NCBI RefSeq assembly: GCF_006007885.1
Contig: NZ_VCRO01000002.1
Span: 310,001 to 374,000 of the forward strand
DNA from: Alteribacter natronophilus
GTDB taxonomy: Bacteria > Bacillota > Bacilli > Bacillales > Salisediminibacteriaceae
Length of the DNA: 64,000 nt
Direction of reading: 5' to 3'
Shown here: in pieces, positions 1 through 8,942 of the stretch
Numbering within the stretch: position 1 is the stretch's first letter
How the letters are laid out: the number at the start of each line of letters is the position of its first letter
The notes under the pieces: generated by a model
Seen by the model: the letters and a program-made list of their open reading frames with translations, nothing else
Database searches by the model: none
What the model was told of the DNA's origin: nothing
Translations under genes and position numbers: made by a program

Positions 1-10
1 CCAAAGTCAG

Positions 11-54
11 CAAAATGTCCCTGGAAACCTGCTCCAGGAACATTTTGTTGTTTT
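11..54 (+). terminator. Rho-independent terminator of an upstream gene
   Basis: The arms 11-25 and 33-47 pair over about 13 positions around a 7-base loop and are followed by a T-rich tract (44-54). It probably ends transcription of a gene lying before the window and insulates the regulator gene that follows. Confidence 0.7.
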
Positions 55-85
55 AAGATGAACAGGTACAGACGAAATCAACTTT

Positions 86-99
86 TGTAAGCATTTTCA
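86..99 (+). promoter_or_regulatory. Possible CcpA (cre) box upstream of the PrpR-type regulator
   Basis: TGTAAGCATTTTCA fits the Bacillus cre consensus TGWAANCGNTNWCA at all but the central CG, which is CA here. It lies 72 bases before the regulator ATG, so glucose repression of the whole operon through its activator is plausible. One mismatch at the core makes this tentative. Confidence 0.35.
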
Positions 100-171
100 T
101 TTTTAATTATGTGTTGTATTATGAAAATTATAATAATATTATTTGTTCAATTATGAAGCAGGGTGGTGTCT

Positions 172-1983
172 ATGAAAAAAATATTAGTCGTTGCACCATA
201 TAAAGGGTTTGCGGATGTGTTTAGGAAGGTGGGACAACAGTACGGAAAGGAGCTTGAGATTCGGACTGGGAACCTGGGGAAAGGAGTAGAAAAAGCACTT
301 GAGGGTGAAGCGGAAGGCTTTGATATCATTATTAGTCGAGGTGCCACAGCAAAACTGATTCGAAAAAGCTGCACGATCCCGGTAATTAATGTGAAAATAA
401 CAGGTTACGATATTCTGAGAACCGTCGCACTGATGAGAGGATATAAAGGAAAAGTCGGCATTATGAGTTATTTTAACGTTATCCAGGGCGCCGATGCTAT
501 CGGAAAACTGCTTGATTTTGATCTTACATTCTATCAGATCGATTCTCATAGAGATATCCAGAATCAGCTCGACTGCGCAGGCAGGGACGGCGTGCAGGTG
601 ATAATAGGAGATGTAATTTCCACCACGGAAGCTTCAAGACGGGGGATGCACGGCATTCTTATTAACAGCGGGGAGGAGGCATGTATAGAAGCCATTGAAG
701 AGGCTGAAGATGTTCTTTATTACCAGGAGCGTGAAAAAGAAAAGCTGGCTGAAGTGATGCCGTACGTTGACAAACCTGTTTTCATCACTAACTCAAAAGG
801 GACCATTGAATCGGTGACAGGTGCATTTTATGAGCAGCTTAAATACCCCCAAAACACGCTGCTGAAAACCAGCATCCGTTCCATTCATCCACATTTAGAT
901 GTAATGGAAACAGTAAAGCTGAAGAAAGCCTCAACAGAAGAAATCCAGATTGAAAACAAGTATTTTGAACTGACTCGCAAGCCGGTTATAACGGGAGAGG
1001 AGGTAACAGCGGTGGTTGTGTCACTTCAACCGCTGAAAGATAGTTATGCAGGCAATGAGCAGGTCGAGCAGAAGGGAGAGGGTGACGACCGAGTTTACTT
1101 TAATCAGCTTGTCACACACTCGGAACGGATGCTTCATGTAATCGAGCTGGCCAAAAAGATCAGTAAATCCACGCTTCCCGTCCTTCTCCAAGGTGCTCCG
1201 GGCACTGGGAAGACGACGATTGCAAAAGCGATTCATCATGAAGCAGGCAAAGAGGACAGCCCTTTTGTCCATCTGCACTGCGAGGCTTTTGACGAGGAAG
1301 AAACGTTGGACTTTTTTTCAAAATGGCGTGAGAGGGTCAGGAAAAACGAGAACCCAGGAACATTGTATATCGGTGAGATCGGGAAACTCTCCCGGATAAA
1401 TCAGCGTAAACTTCTCCGTCTTCTTGAGGAAAGTCGTGACGCGTCGTGGCGGGTTATTTCCAGTCACTATCTGCCACTTCGCGACCTGGTGGATCAAGGG
1501 GAATTCAGCAGTGAACTATACAAATGCCTCAACTCTTTTATTATCGAAATCCCTTCTTTGAAGGAGAGGATTGGAGACTTGGAGGACCTTATCCGCTGGT
1601 TTATAGTTTCTTCCAACACTGTTCTTGGAAAACAGATTGTGGGGATCAGCGAAGAACTAAAGCAGTATTTATTTAAATATGACTGGCCTGGTAACCTGAC
1701 ACAGTTGAAAACCACTGTACACCAGATGTGCATTCTTAGTCCGGGGCCCTACATTGAAAAGAAGCATGTTCACGATGTGATTAAACAGCTTGACGTAGCA
1801 GCACAGGTAAAAGAACCCCAGCCTTCAACTTCGATCGACATTAAAGGCAAAACCCTTGAGGAAATCCAGAGGGAAGTCATCGATAAAGTCATGGAGGAAG
1901 AAGCGTTCAATCAATCCAGTGTTGCGAAAAAGCTGGGCATGAACCGCACTACCCTTTGGAGAAAGCTGAAGGAAATGAATTAA
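172..1983 (+). CDS. PrpR-type transcriptional activator with degenerate AAA+ domain
   Basis: This 603-residue regulator has a PrpR-like ligand-sensing N-terminal domain (about 1-190), a PAS-like segment (200-290), an AAA+ domain (308-540) and a C-terminal Fis-type helix-turn-helix (560-603). Walker A (GAPGTGKT) is at residues 341-348. The Walker B region reads LYIGEIG instead of the usual LFLDEIG, the sigma54-contacting GAFTGA loop is missing between the two, and the usual FRxDLYxRL region reads FSSELYKCL near residue 445, losing both arginines. It therefore looks like a sigma54 activator descendant that no longer contacts sigma54. I chose ATG 172; GTG codons at 163 and 166 are alternatives. 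It sits directly before the acid-sugar operon and probably senses one of its substrates. Confidence 0.8.
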   Translation: MKKILVVAPYKGFADVFRKVGQQYGKELEIRTGNLGKGVEKALEGEAEGFDIIISRGATAKLIRKSCTIPVINVKITGYDILRTVALMRGYKGKVGIMSYFNVIQGADAIGKLLDFDLTFYQIDSHRDIQNQLDCAGRDGVQVIIGDVISTTEASRRGMHGILINSGEEACIEAIEEAEDVLYYQEREKEKLAEVMPYVDKPVFITNSKGTIESVTGAFYEQLKYPQNTLLKTSIRSIHPHLDVMETVKLKKASTEEIQIENKYFELTRKPVITGEEVTAVVVSLQPLKDSYAGNEQVEQKGEGDDRVYFNQLVTHSERMLHVIELAKKISKSTLPVLLQGAPGTGKTTIAKAIHHEAGKEDSPFVHLHCEAFDEEETLDFFSKWRERVRKNENPGTLYIGEIGKLSRINQRKLLRLLEESRDASWRVISSHYLPLRDLVDQGEFSSELYKCLNSFIIEIPSLKERIGDLEDLIRWFIVSSNTVLGKQIVGISEELKQYLFKYDWPGNLTQLKTTVHQMCILSPGPYIEKKHVHDVIKQLDVAAQVKEPQPSTSIDIKGKTLEEIQREVIDKVMEEEAFNQSSVAKKLGMNRTTLWRKLKEMN

Positions 1984-2026
1984 TAAAGATTTGTTTAAAT
2001 ATGAAACAGTTTTATTATTCTTACTA

Positions 2027-2056
2027 TTGAAAAATTAAACACAACCTCGCTATACT
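2027..2056 (+). promoter_or_regulatory. SigA-type promoter of the acid-sugar catabolic operon
   Basis: TTGAAA (2027-2032) and TATACT (2051-2056) are separated by 18 bases and lie 38 bases before the proposed kinase start. No -24/-12 sigma54 element (TGGCA-N-TTGC) is visible in this gap, which agrees with loss of the sigma54-contacting loop in the regulator. Confidence 0.6.
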
Positions 2057-2094
2057 TTAGTTATTCCACCTAAGGTAGTTGGAGGTGAACAAAT

Positions 2095-3363
2095 ATTCGC
2101 AGCGTTACTGTATTAGCAGACGATTTGACCGGAGCAAATGATACTGCCCTTCAATTTTACAAAAATGGACATGCAACGAAGGTTTCTGTAAGGGCTTGCA
2201 GCATAGTGCCTGAAAGTGAAGGTGTCAAGGTGATCAACGCAGAAACCCGGTCGGCATCAAGAATGGAAGCAGCAGAAAAAACCTCCAAATGGACAGGTGA
2301 AATTTCAAATCATGACACGATTCTTTATAAAAAGATTGATTCGACGATGAGAGGACATATCGGGGCAGAGGTAGACGCAATCCTCACGTCAGGTGACTAC
2401 GATTTGGCTGTAATTGCGCCATCTTACCCGGAGAATGGCAGAACGATATCTAAAGGTATTCAGTATGTCAATGGAATACCCCTCCATCAGACACAGTTCG
2501 CTGGTGATCCTCGCTTTCCTATCTCAACATCCCGTATAGACAGTCTCTTGGAACAGCAATCACGTTTCCGGGTACGCCACATCAGCTCAGAGACACTGCT
2601 TACGAGAAGGCATATACACGAGGAAATCGAATCGGCAGAACGGGAGGGCTTCAGGATTCTTACATTTGACTGTCAGAGTCAAGAGGAACTCGATCATCTA
2701 GTGGAGGCGGGTTTGAAAGCGGTTTCCAAAGTAGTCTTTGTCGGGTCGGCAGGACTTGCAAAATCACTGGCATGCAGGATTGAGACCGGACATACGACCT
2801 GCTGTTCTCATTTAAAACCTGATGATTTCCAAAAGGCTCTTGGGCTCGTTGGCAGTCTGAATGACACCTCCAGAACTCAGGTTCAATTTGCGAGGGATAA
2901 CGGGATTCCGGTCATTGAAATTGATCCATCTGATCTTCTTTTAAATACGCCCGCCGATTTGATGAAAAAGCAGGAAAGTGAATACAAAAATTCGTCTTTA
3001 CACCTTTTCGTTGTAAGCGCTGTCAGTGATCGTCCAGAAGAGTTGAATGCGTTTACACCTGATGAGGTTGGAAGCAGGATAGCGAATCAGCTTGGTAAAT
3101 TAGGCAGCTTCCTGATGGAAAGTGGACACTATCAACTGGTTTATTTAACAGGCGGAGATATCGCTTTTGAAACGTGTCGATCAGCCAACATTGATTTGCT
3201 GACGATTGCAGGTGAACTGGAAGAAGGCATTCCGGTTTGTAAAGTAACTTCAGGACCTTACAAGGGGGTGCATATCATCACCAAAGCTGGAGGATTTGGA
3301 TCGAAGGAAACAATCTTTCGTGTGAAACAAACACTTATGAATTCAAGGGGGATTTCTAAATGA
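2095..3363 (+). CDS. DUF1537 four-carbon acid-sugar kinase (DtnK/OtnK type), ATT start
   Basis: This 422-residue protein belongs to the DUF1537 kinase family, which phosphorylates the 4-OH of threonate, erythronate and similar acids in the cytoplasm. The family N-terminus, here VLADDLTGANDT, is encoded only if translation starts upstream of TTG 2125. The only plausible in-frame initiator is ATT 2095, placed 7 bases after GGAGGTG (2081-2087); it gives M-RSVTVLADDLTGAND. A C-terminal nucleotide-binding part contains VYLTGGDIAFET. The stop overlaps the TRAP binding-protein ATG (ATGA at 3360), so the two are translationally coupled. PdxA2, encoded downstream, is the usual partner enzyme. Substrate chirality cannot be read from sequence. 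Confidence 0.88.
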   Translation: MRSVTVLADDLTGANDTALQFYKNGHATKVSVRACSIVPESEGVKVINAETRSASRMEAAEKTSKWTGEISNHDTILYKKIDSTMRGHIGAEVDAILTSGDYDLAVIAPSYPENGRTISKGIQYVNGIPLHQTQFAGDPRFPISTSRIDSLLEQQSRFRVRHISSETLLTRRHIHEEIESAEREGFRILTFDCQSQEELDHLVEAGLKAVSKVVFVGSAGLAKSLACRIETGHTTCCSHLKPDDFQKALGLVGSLNDTSRTQVQFARDNGIPVIEIDPSDLLLNTPADLMKKQESEYKNSSLHLFVVSAVSDRPEELNAFTPDEVGSRIANQLGKLGSFLMESGHYQLVYLTGGDIAFETCRSANIDLLTIAGELEEGIPVCKVTSGPYKGVHIITKAGGFGSKETIFRVKQTLMNSRGISK

Positions 3364-4376
3364 AAAAGTGGCTTTTAACAGGTGCAGCTGCACTATTGAC
3401 AGCAGGTTTGGCAGCTTGTGGAGATGAGGATACAGGGGGAGACGGTGAAGCAGGAGGGAACGCTGATGAGACATTTACTCTGAGTATAGGTCATACACTC
3501 GCAGAGACTTCCCACTATCAGGAAGCGCTTTATGAATTTAAAGATATGATAGAGGAGCGAAGTGACGGCAGAATTGAAATTGAGATTTTTGCCGACGGAG
3601 CCCTTGGCGGAGAGCGTGAAATGATTGAGAGTCTACAAATGGGTGACCAGGAAATGGTTCTCACATCCACCGGACCGATGAGTGGTTTTGCTGAAGAAGT
3701 AACTGTCGTCGACCTTCCGTTTCTCTTTAGAGACCACGATCATGCGCATGGGGTACTGGACGGTGAGATTGGACAGGATCTTCTCGACGAGCTTGATCCG
3801 CATGGCCTTGTTGGACTGGCGTGGTGGGAAAACGGCTTCCGTCATCTGACAAACAATGATGGACCAGTTCATGGGCCGGAAGATGTGGATGGTCTTTCAC
3901 TCCGTACAATGGAAAATGACATTCATATGGCAGCTTTCCGTGAAATGGGAGGAGACCCTACTCCGATGTCATTTACCGAGTTATTTACAGCCCTTCAGCA
4001 AGGGGTAATTGATGGACAGGAAAATCCCATTCCTGTAATTTACAGTTCCCGTTTCTATGAAGTACAGGATCATCTCAGCCTGACAGGACACGTATACAAC
4101 CCATCAATTCTGATCGTGTCAGAACAGGTATACGAGTCAATGCCTGAAGACTTGCAGCAGATCCTCAGAGAAACAGCAGAAGAAGGAGCCATTATTGAGC
4201 GTGAAATCGTTCAGCGAATGGAGGACGACTTTATTACCGAATTGGAAGAAGAGGGGATGGAAGTTGTTCACGATGTAGACCTTGAAGCCTTTATTGATGC
4301 AGTTCAGCCGGTTTACGACGAATATGCAGATGTATTCGGGCAGGACTTGATTGACGCCATCATGGACCACGAGTAA
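3360..4376 (+). CDS. dctP: TRAP transporter substrate-binding lipoprotein (DctP family)
   Basis: This 338-residue lipoprotein has a signal peptide ending in the lipobox LAAC with Cys20, then a Gly/Asp/Glu-rich linker and a DctP fold with the family block TELFTALQQGVIDGQENP. It binds a carboxylate outside the membrane and delivers it to the DctQM permease. Its ATG overlaps the kinase stop. The very acidic composition suits a salty or alkaline environment. The kinase, LarA homologue and PdxA2 around it imply a small hydroxy or sugar acid ligand. Confidence 0.93.
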   Translation: MKKWLLTGAAALLTAGLAACGDEDTGGDGEAGGNADETFTLSIGHTLAETSHYQEALYEFKDMIEERSDGRIEIEIFADGALGGEREMIESLQMGDQEMVLTSTGPMSGFAEEVTVVDLPFLFRDHDHAHGVLDGEIGQDLLDELDPHGLVGLAWWENGFRHLTNNDGPVHGPEDVDGLSLRTMENDIHMAAFREMGGDPTPMSFTELFTALQQGVIDGQENPIPVIYSSRFYEVQDHLSLTGHVYNPSILIVSEQVYESMPEDLQQILRETAEEGAIIEREIVQRMEDDFITELEEEGMEVVHDVDLEAFIDAVQPVYDEYADVFGQDLIDAIMDHE

Positions 4377-4389
4377 TAAAGCAAATGAA

Positions 4390-4421
4390 GGGTCGGGTCA
4401 CAAAGCACCCGGCCCTTTTTT
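4390..4421 (+). terminator. Intercistronic hairpin with T-run after dctP
   Basis: A 9-bp stem with one wobble (4390-4398 with 4407-4415) is followed by six T residues. It lies inside the operon, so it is probably a partial terminator or 3' stabiliser that keeps binding-protein mRNA more abundant than permease mRNA. Confidence 0.7.
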
Positions 4422-4430
4422 AGAAAGGTT

Positions 4431-4916
4431 GTGACACACTTGGATGCAGTAGTAAGAGGAATAGATGTTATTAATAAAGGTATCAGGTACCTGCTTGGAA
4501 TCATCCTGGCTGTGATGGCAATTGTTATTGCGTACCAGGTGTTTTCCCGGTTCGCGTTGGGTACGTCCCTTTCCTGGTCGGAGGAATTGACCAGGTACCT
4601 CATGATCTGGCTGGTTTTTCTGGGAACAAGCATTGCATTAAGAGAAAAGAGTCTGATCGGTATTAACATACTTGTAGAGCGTTTTCCTTTTTCAATTCAA
4701 AAGATTATCACATCGCTCGTGTACATTGCCTCAATCATCTTTTTTCTCTTCATTATCTACAAGGGAATCAACGTTCTGGACAATGTACAGAACCAGCGTT
4801 CTCCTGCAATGAGAATCTCAATGATGTGGGCGTATGCAGCCGTTCCGGTTGGAGCATTTTTTATGCTGTTAAATTCTATTGTAGTGCTGTTTGAACTTAA
4901 TCGCAGGAAGGAGTGA
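4431..4916 (+). CDS. dctQ: TRAP transporter small permease subunit (DctQ family)
   Basis: This 161-residue membrane protein has four predicted hydrophobic helices and the DctQ block SWSEELTRYLMIWLVFLG. It partners with the large permease encoded immediately downstream. GTG 4431 is preceded by AGAAAGG. Its stop overlaps the ribosome binding site of the next gene, so expression of the two permease subunits is coupled. Confidence 0.92.
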   Translation: MTHLDAVVRGIDVINKGIRYLLGIILAVMAIVIAYQVFSRFALGTSLSWSEELTRYLMIWLVFLGTSIALREKSLIGINILVERFPFSIQKIITSLVYIASIIFFLFIIYKGINVLDNVQNQRSPAMRISMMWAYAAVPVGAFFMLLNSIVVLFELNRRKE

Positions 4917-4921
4917 CATCG

Positions 4922-6196
4922 TTGCTGTTAGTTTTAGTAATTGCATTGATTTTATTATTTATAGTTGGGGTTCCGATTGCCTTTGCACTTGGAATTTCGT
5001 CAACAATTGCAGTGTGGTACGGCGGCACGATGCCGCTTGAAAGTATTATTACACGAATGTTCAGTTCTCTTGATCTTTTCCCTCTAATGGCTATTCCGTT
5101 CTTTATCCTTGCCGGAAGTCTGATGGAAACAGGAGGTATCTCCAGAAGACTGATCAATCTGGCCAGTGCCATGGTCGGGGAAATGAAAGGCGGTCTGGCG
5201 GCAGTTGCAGTTGTCACGTCCATGTTTTTTGCTGCTATTTCCGGCTCGAGTCCAGCTACTGTTGCAGCGATTGGCTCAATATTGATTCCAGCTATGGTTG
5301 CCAGAGGCTATAATCGGGACTTTGCTGCCTCGGTCCAGGCAGTATCAGGTGGAATAGGAGTCATAATTCCACCAAGTATTCCGCTCATCCTTTACGGTGT
5401 AGTGGCCCAGGTTTCAATCGGAAGCCTTTTCATTGCAGGAATTCTGCCGGGAATATTGATGGGGATTTTCCTGCTCGTGACGGTCTACATTATATCGAAA
5501 ATAAAAGGGTATTCCGGAGGCGTGAAGACAAACTGGAGAGAAAAACTTCTGGCACTTCGTGATGCCACACTGGCTCTGCTAATGCCGGTTATTATTCTGG
5601 GAGGTATCTACGGTGGTATTTTTACCCCTACAGAAGCAGCGGGAGTAGCCGTGGTTTACGCCTTTATTATCGGTTTCTTTGTTTATAAGGAAATTACACT
5701 GAAAAACCTGATGGGTATTTTTATTCGTTCATCAATTACGACCTCTATTATCATGATAATTATTGCCAATGCAGGAGTTTTTGCCTACATTTTGACCCGG
5801 CAGCGGGTACCGCAGATGGTTGCTCAGCACTTTACAGATTTTACGGAAAGTGCAATTGTCTTTTTACTTTTAGTCAATATATTCCTGCTTCTTGTAGGAA
5901 TGATTTTCGAGACTTCCGCTGCGATTATTATTCTGGCTCCAATACTTGTACCGATCGCTATGGCGATGGGAATTGACCCGGTACATTTTGGGATTATAAT
6001 GACTGTCAATCTGGCGGTTGGTATGGTGACGCCTCCAGTAGGGGTAAACCTGTTTGTTGCAGCTCAGATTGCCAATACTTCGCTCGAGAGGATCGCGTGG
6101 GCAGTGCTGCCGTTCCTGTTCGTGCTCATAATAAATATACTGGTAATCACCTACGTACCGGCTATTTCAACGTACCTGCCGTCACTCCAAAACTAA
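4922..6196 (+). CDS. dctM: TRAP transporter large permease subunit (DctM family)
   Basis: This 424-residue protein has about twelve hydrophobic helices and DctM blocks such as AISGSSPATVAAIGSILIP and GVIIPPSIPLILYG. It forms the sodium-coupled transport channel. I place the start at TTG 4922 because AAGGAG (4908-4913) sits 8 bases upstream; an upstream GTG at 4913 would overlap that site. Confidence 0.93.
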   Translation: MLLVLVIALILLFIVGVPIAFALGISSTIAVWYGGTMPLESIITRMFSSLDLFPLMAIPFFILAGSLMETGGISRRLINLASAMVGEMKGGLAAVAVVTSMFFAAISGSSPATVAAIGSILIPAMVARGYNRDFAASVQAVSGGIGVIIPPSIPLILYGVVAQVSIGSLFIAGILPGILMGIFLLVTVYIISKIKGYSGGVKTNWREKLLALRDATLALLMPVIILGGIYGGIFTPTEAAGVAVVYAFIIGFFVYKEITLKNLMGIFIRSSITTSIIMIIIANAGVFAYILTRQRVPQMVAQHFTDFTESAIVFLLLVNIFLLLVGMIFETSAAIIILAPILVPIAMAMGIDPVHFGIIMTVNLAVGMVTPPVGVNLFVAAQIANTSLERIAWAVLPFLFVLIINILVITYVPAISTYLPSLQN

Positions 6197-6210
6197 TGGA
6201 GGGTTAAACA

Positions 6211-7458
6211 ATGTCATCCTTTTTTAAAGTAGCAAAGATTAAACAGACCTTTGAAGGACCTGAAATTAATGATATTCCTTCCGTGATGAACCGGGAATTC
6301 AGTAAAACTGAAATCTCAGGAACAATTGAGCCTGGTGAAAAAATCGCGATCACAGCCGGAAGCAGGGGAATTGCCAATATTGCTCTGATTATTAAAGAAC
6401 TTGCCGCCAACCTGAAAGAGGCCGGTGCAGAGCCATTTATCGTTCCAGCTATGGGCAGTCACGGTGGAGCGACTGCAGAAGGTCAAGTCAAAGTCCTGAA
6501 CAGTCTTGGAATTACCGAAGACTACTGCGGGGCTCCAATCCGTTCCTCGATGGAAACGGTGAATATTGGCGAAACGAAGGATGGACTGTCGGTTTATATG
6601 GACAAACTCGCTTACGAGGCGGACGGGGTCATCGTGATGGGGCGAATCAAGCCCCATACCGATTTTAAAGCTCCGATTGAAAGCGGAATTTGCAAAATGG
6701 CAAGTATTGGACTGGGCAAACACGATCAGGCACTTGCCCTTCATACGCTGGGCATCCGCGGAATCAGGGACGTGATGCCGGAAGCGGCCAGGATTATTTT
6801 CGACAGTGGAAAAGTAAAGTTTGGGGTCGGTATTGTTGAGAATGCTTACGATCATACCGCGATTATAGAAGCGATTCCTGTAGAAGAGATTCACGACCGG
6901 GAATCGGAGTTGCTTGAAAAGGCGAGGTCTCTTATGCCGTCTCTTCCGGTGGACCAGTGCGATGTACTTTTTGTTGATGAGATCGGAAAAAACTTCAGCG
7001 GAACGGGTATGGATACAAACATCATTGGAAGGATTCGGATTCGCGGTGTAGATGAACCGGCAAAGCCGGAGATCAATTACATTGTTGTAGGGGATGTAAG
7101 TGCCCCGTCCCACGGTAACACCCTGGGGATTGGACTGGCTGATCTTACAACGGAACGCCTTTTAAATAAAGTCAACTATCAGGCGATGAACGAGAACGTC
7201 ATTACAAGTACTTTCCTGTCCAGGGCGGCAGTACCCATCGTCCTGAAAAACGATCATGATGCGATTAAAGCAGCCTTACGTGGAAACTGGGGGGTCCCAT
7301 CCCGGGACACAAGGTTCATCCGAATCCCTAATACGCTGGAGATTTCAACCGTTTATGTTTCCGAATCAATTTACGAAGAAGTGAAGGATCTGCCAACAGT
7401 CGAAGTACTGGAGGAGCCCAGGGATCTGATTTTTGATGGAGAAGGAAATCTTGTTTGA
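6211..7458 (+). CDS. LarA-family nickel-dependent 2-hydroxyacid racemase/epimerase
   Basis: This 415-residue protein matches the LarA (DUF2088) fold. Catalytic positions known from lactate racemase appear as His84 (GSHGG), His149 (KPHTDF), Lys162 (GICKMAS, the lysine that anchors the NPN cofactor) and His171 (GLGKHD). LarA enzymes invert C2 of 2-hydroxyacids by hydride transfer through nickel-pincer nucleotide. The cofactor genes larE, larB and larC lie in the same operon, so the enzyme can be made active locally. LarA homologues act on many substrates (malate, hydroxyglutarate, gluconate and others). The flanking DUF1537 kinase and PdxA2 suggest a four-carbon sugar acid such as erythronate or threonate, which are C2 epimers. 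That substrate is inference. Confidence 0.85.
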   Translation: MSSFFKVAKIKQTFEGPEINDIPSVMNREFSKTEISGTIEPGEKIAITAGSRGIANIALIIKELAANLKEAGAEPFIVPAMGSHGGATAEGQVKVLNSLGITEDYCGAPIRSSMETVNIGETKDGLSVYMDKLAYEADGVIVMGRIKPHTDFKAPIESGICKMASIGLGKHDQALALHTLGIRGIRDVMPEAARIIFDSGKVKFGVGIVENAYDHTAIIEAIPVEEIHDRESELLEKARSLMPSLPVDQCDVLFVDEIGKNFSGTGMDTNIIGRIRIRGVDEPAKPEINYIVVGDVSAPSHGNTLGIGLADLTTERLLNKVNYQAMNENVITSTFLSRAAVPIVLKNDHDAIKAALRGNWGVPSRDTRFIRIPNTLEISTVYVSESIYEEVKDLPTVEVLEEPRDLIFDGEGNLV

Positions 7459-7491
7459 TTATGTGCAGAAAATAGAGAGGAGAATGAAGCG

Positions 7492-8928
7492 ATGAGTTCA
7501 GAAAGGTTGTTCTATCCCCATATTATCGGAGAAGAGCGTACAAAAAACCAAGAGACAATCGATGTGGCGAATAAATACGATAATAGTGTGATGGCTTCTG
7601 TTTACAGGGGGAAAGAAGAAGAAGTAAATCGAGCTGTAGCAGAGGCGAGAAAGACTTTTGAAAAATCACAGATCACCCCGTCCGAGCGAGGCGAGCTGTT
7701 AAGAAAGGCTGCGAAGTTGTTTGCAGAAAAGAAAGAGGAAATCGCCCAGACAATTTCCGCAGAGGTAGGAAAGGTTATTCGGGATGCGCGAATGGAAGTG
7801 GACAGAGGCGTACAGACGTTCCTTGCTGCAGCTGAAGAAGTGGGCAGGATTACCGGCCACACCGTACCTATTGAAAATCAGAAAGGTAACGAAAACAGGC
7901 TTGCATTTACGATCCGTCAGCCCGTTGGTGTGATAGGCGCCATAACGCCGTTCAACTTCCCTTTTAACTTGACGGCTCACAAATTGGCACCAGCTCTTGC
8001 AGCAGGTAACACAGTCGTTCTCAAACCTGCTGAAAAAACACCGGTAAGCGCCATGATGCTGGTAGATGTTCTGCTTGAAGCAGGTTTTCCACCAGGAACT
8101 ATCAATGTGGTGAACGGTTTTGGCCACGAGGCCGGAGACGCTCTTTTAAGGCATCCTGATGTGGACATGTACACATTTACCGGCAGCCCGGATGTGGGGA
8201 AAATAGTCAAAAGTACGACGGGGATCCGTAAAGTAACCCTTGAACTTGGAAGCAATGCCCCAAATATCGTACATTCTGATGCTTCGGATCTGTCTGAAGT
8301 AGCGAAATCGTGTGTAGAAAAGGGCATGATGCATAATGGACAGGCATGTATCTCCGTTCAGCGTGTCTATGTGCATGACGATTGTCTGGAGGAATTTTTA
8401 ACATATGCCAGGGAAGCAGCTGAAAACTTGAAAGTAGGTAACCCCCAGGACGATGATACGCGAGTAGGTCCACTGATTGACGAAAAAAGTGCTGAGCGGA
8501 TTGAGGAGTGGGTGAACGAAGCGGTTTCCAGCGGAGCACGTGTGGTAAGTGGAGGTCGAAGAGATGGTGCAATCTATTATCCTACTGTTCTTACAGATGT
8601 AAAACCAGAGATGAAAGTGGTATGTGAAGAAGTATTTGCTCCAGTAGTCGTGGTTGTCCCGTATTCGGATATTCATGATGCGATTCGTCAGGCAAACGAT
8701 TCACGCTTCGGACTGCAAGTCGGTGTCTTTACTACAAACATCGACCTGGCGATGAATGCAGCGAAACAGCTTCGCTATGGCGGGGTGATTTTAAATGACG
8801 TATCAACCTTCCGCGCGGATACTATGCCATATGGTGGAATCAAAGACAGCGGCGTAGGAAAAGAAGGACCGAAATATGCGATCGAAGAAATGACAGACGA
8901 GAAGATCATCGTCATAAATACGAAGTAA
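7492..8928 (+). CDS. NAD(P)-dependent aldehyde dehydrogenase
   Basis: This 478-residue cytoplasmic enzyme is a standard aldehyde dehydrogenase, with catalytic Cys286 (NGQACIS) and Glu251 (TLELGSN) and the nucleotide-binding blocks TPFNFPFNL and FTGSPDVG. It resembles the lactaldehyde/glyceraldehyde-type subgroup more than betaine aldehyde dehydrogenases. Placed between the LarA homologue and an iron alcohol dehydrogenase, it probably oxidises a hydroxyaldehyde to a hydroxyacid that enters the pathway. GAGAGGAG precedes the ATG. Confidence 0.9.
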   Translation: MSSERLFYPHIIGEERTKNQETIDVANKYDNSVMASVYRGKEEEVNRAVAEARKTFEKSQITPSERGELLRKAAKLFAEKKEEIAQTISAEVGKVIRDARMEVDRGVQTFLAAAEEVGRITGHTVPIENQKGNENRLAFTIRQPVGVIGAITPFNFPFNLTAHKLAPALAAGNTVVLKPAEKTPVSAMMLVDVLLEAGFPPGTINVVNGFGHEAGDALLRHPDVDMYTFTGSPDVGKIVKSTTGIRKVTLELGSNAPNIVHSDASDLSEVAKSCVEKGMMHNGQACISVQRVYVHDDCLEEFLTYAREAAENLKVGNPQDDDTRVGPLIDEKSAERIEEWVNEAVSSGARVVSGGRRDGAIYYPTVLTDVKPEMKVVCEEVFAPVVVVVPYSDIHDAIRQANDSRFGLQVGVFTTNIDLAMNAAKQLRYGGVILNDVSTFRADTMPYGGIKDSGVGKEGPKYAIEEMTDEKIIVINTK

Positions 8929-8942
8929 GGGAGCTATGAAAA

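Noticed and set aside
1984-2094. Sigma54 promoter expected from the PrpR-type regulator
   Set aside because: No TGGCA-N-TTGC pattern is visible and a SigA-type -35/-10 pair is present.
6316-7113. Long minus-strand frame of 265 codons opposite the LarA homologue
   Set aside because: The plus strand encodes a clear LarA family protein with all catalytic residues; the antisense frame has no family resemblance or binding site.
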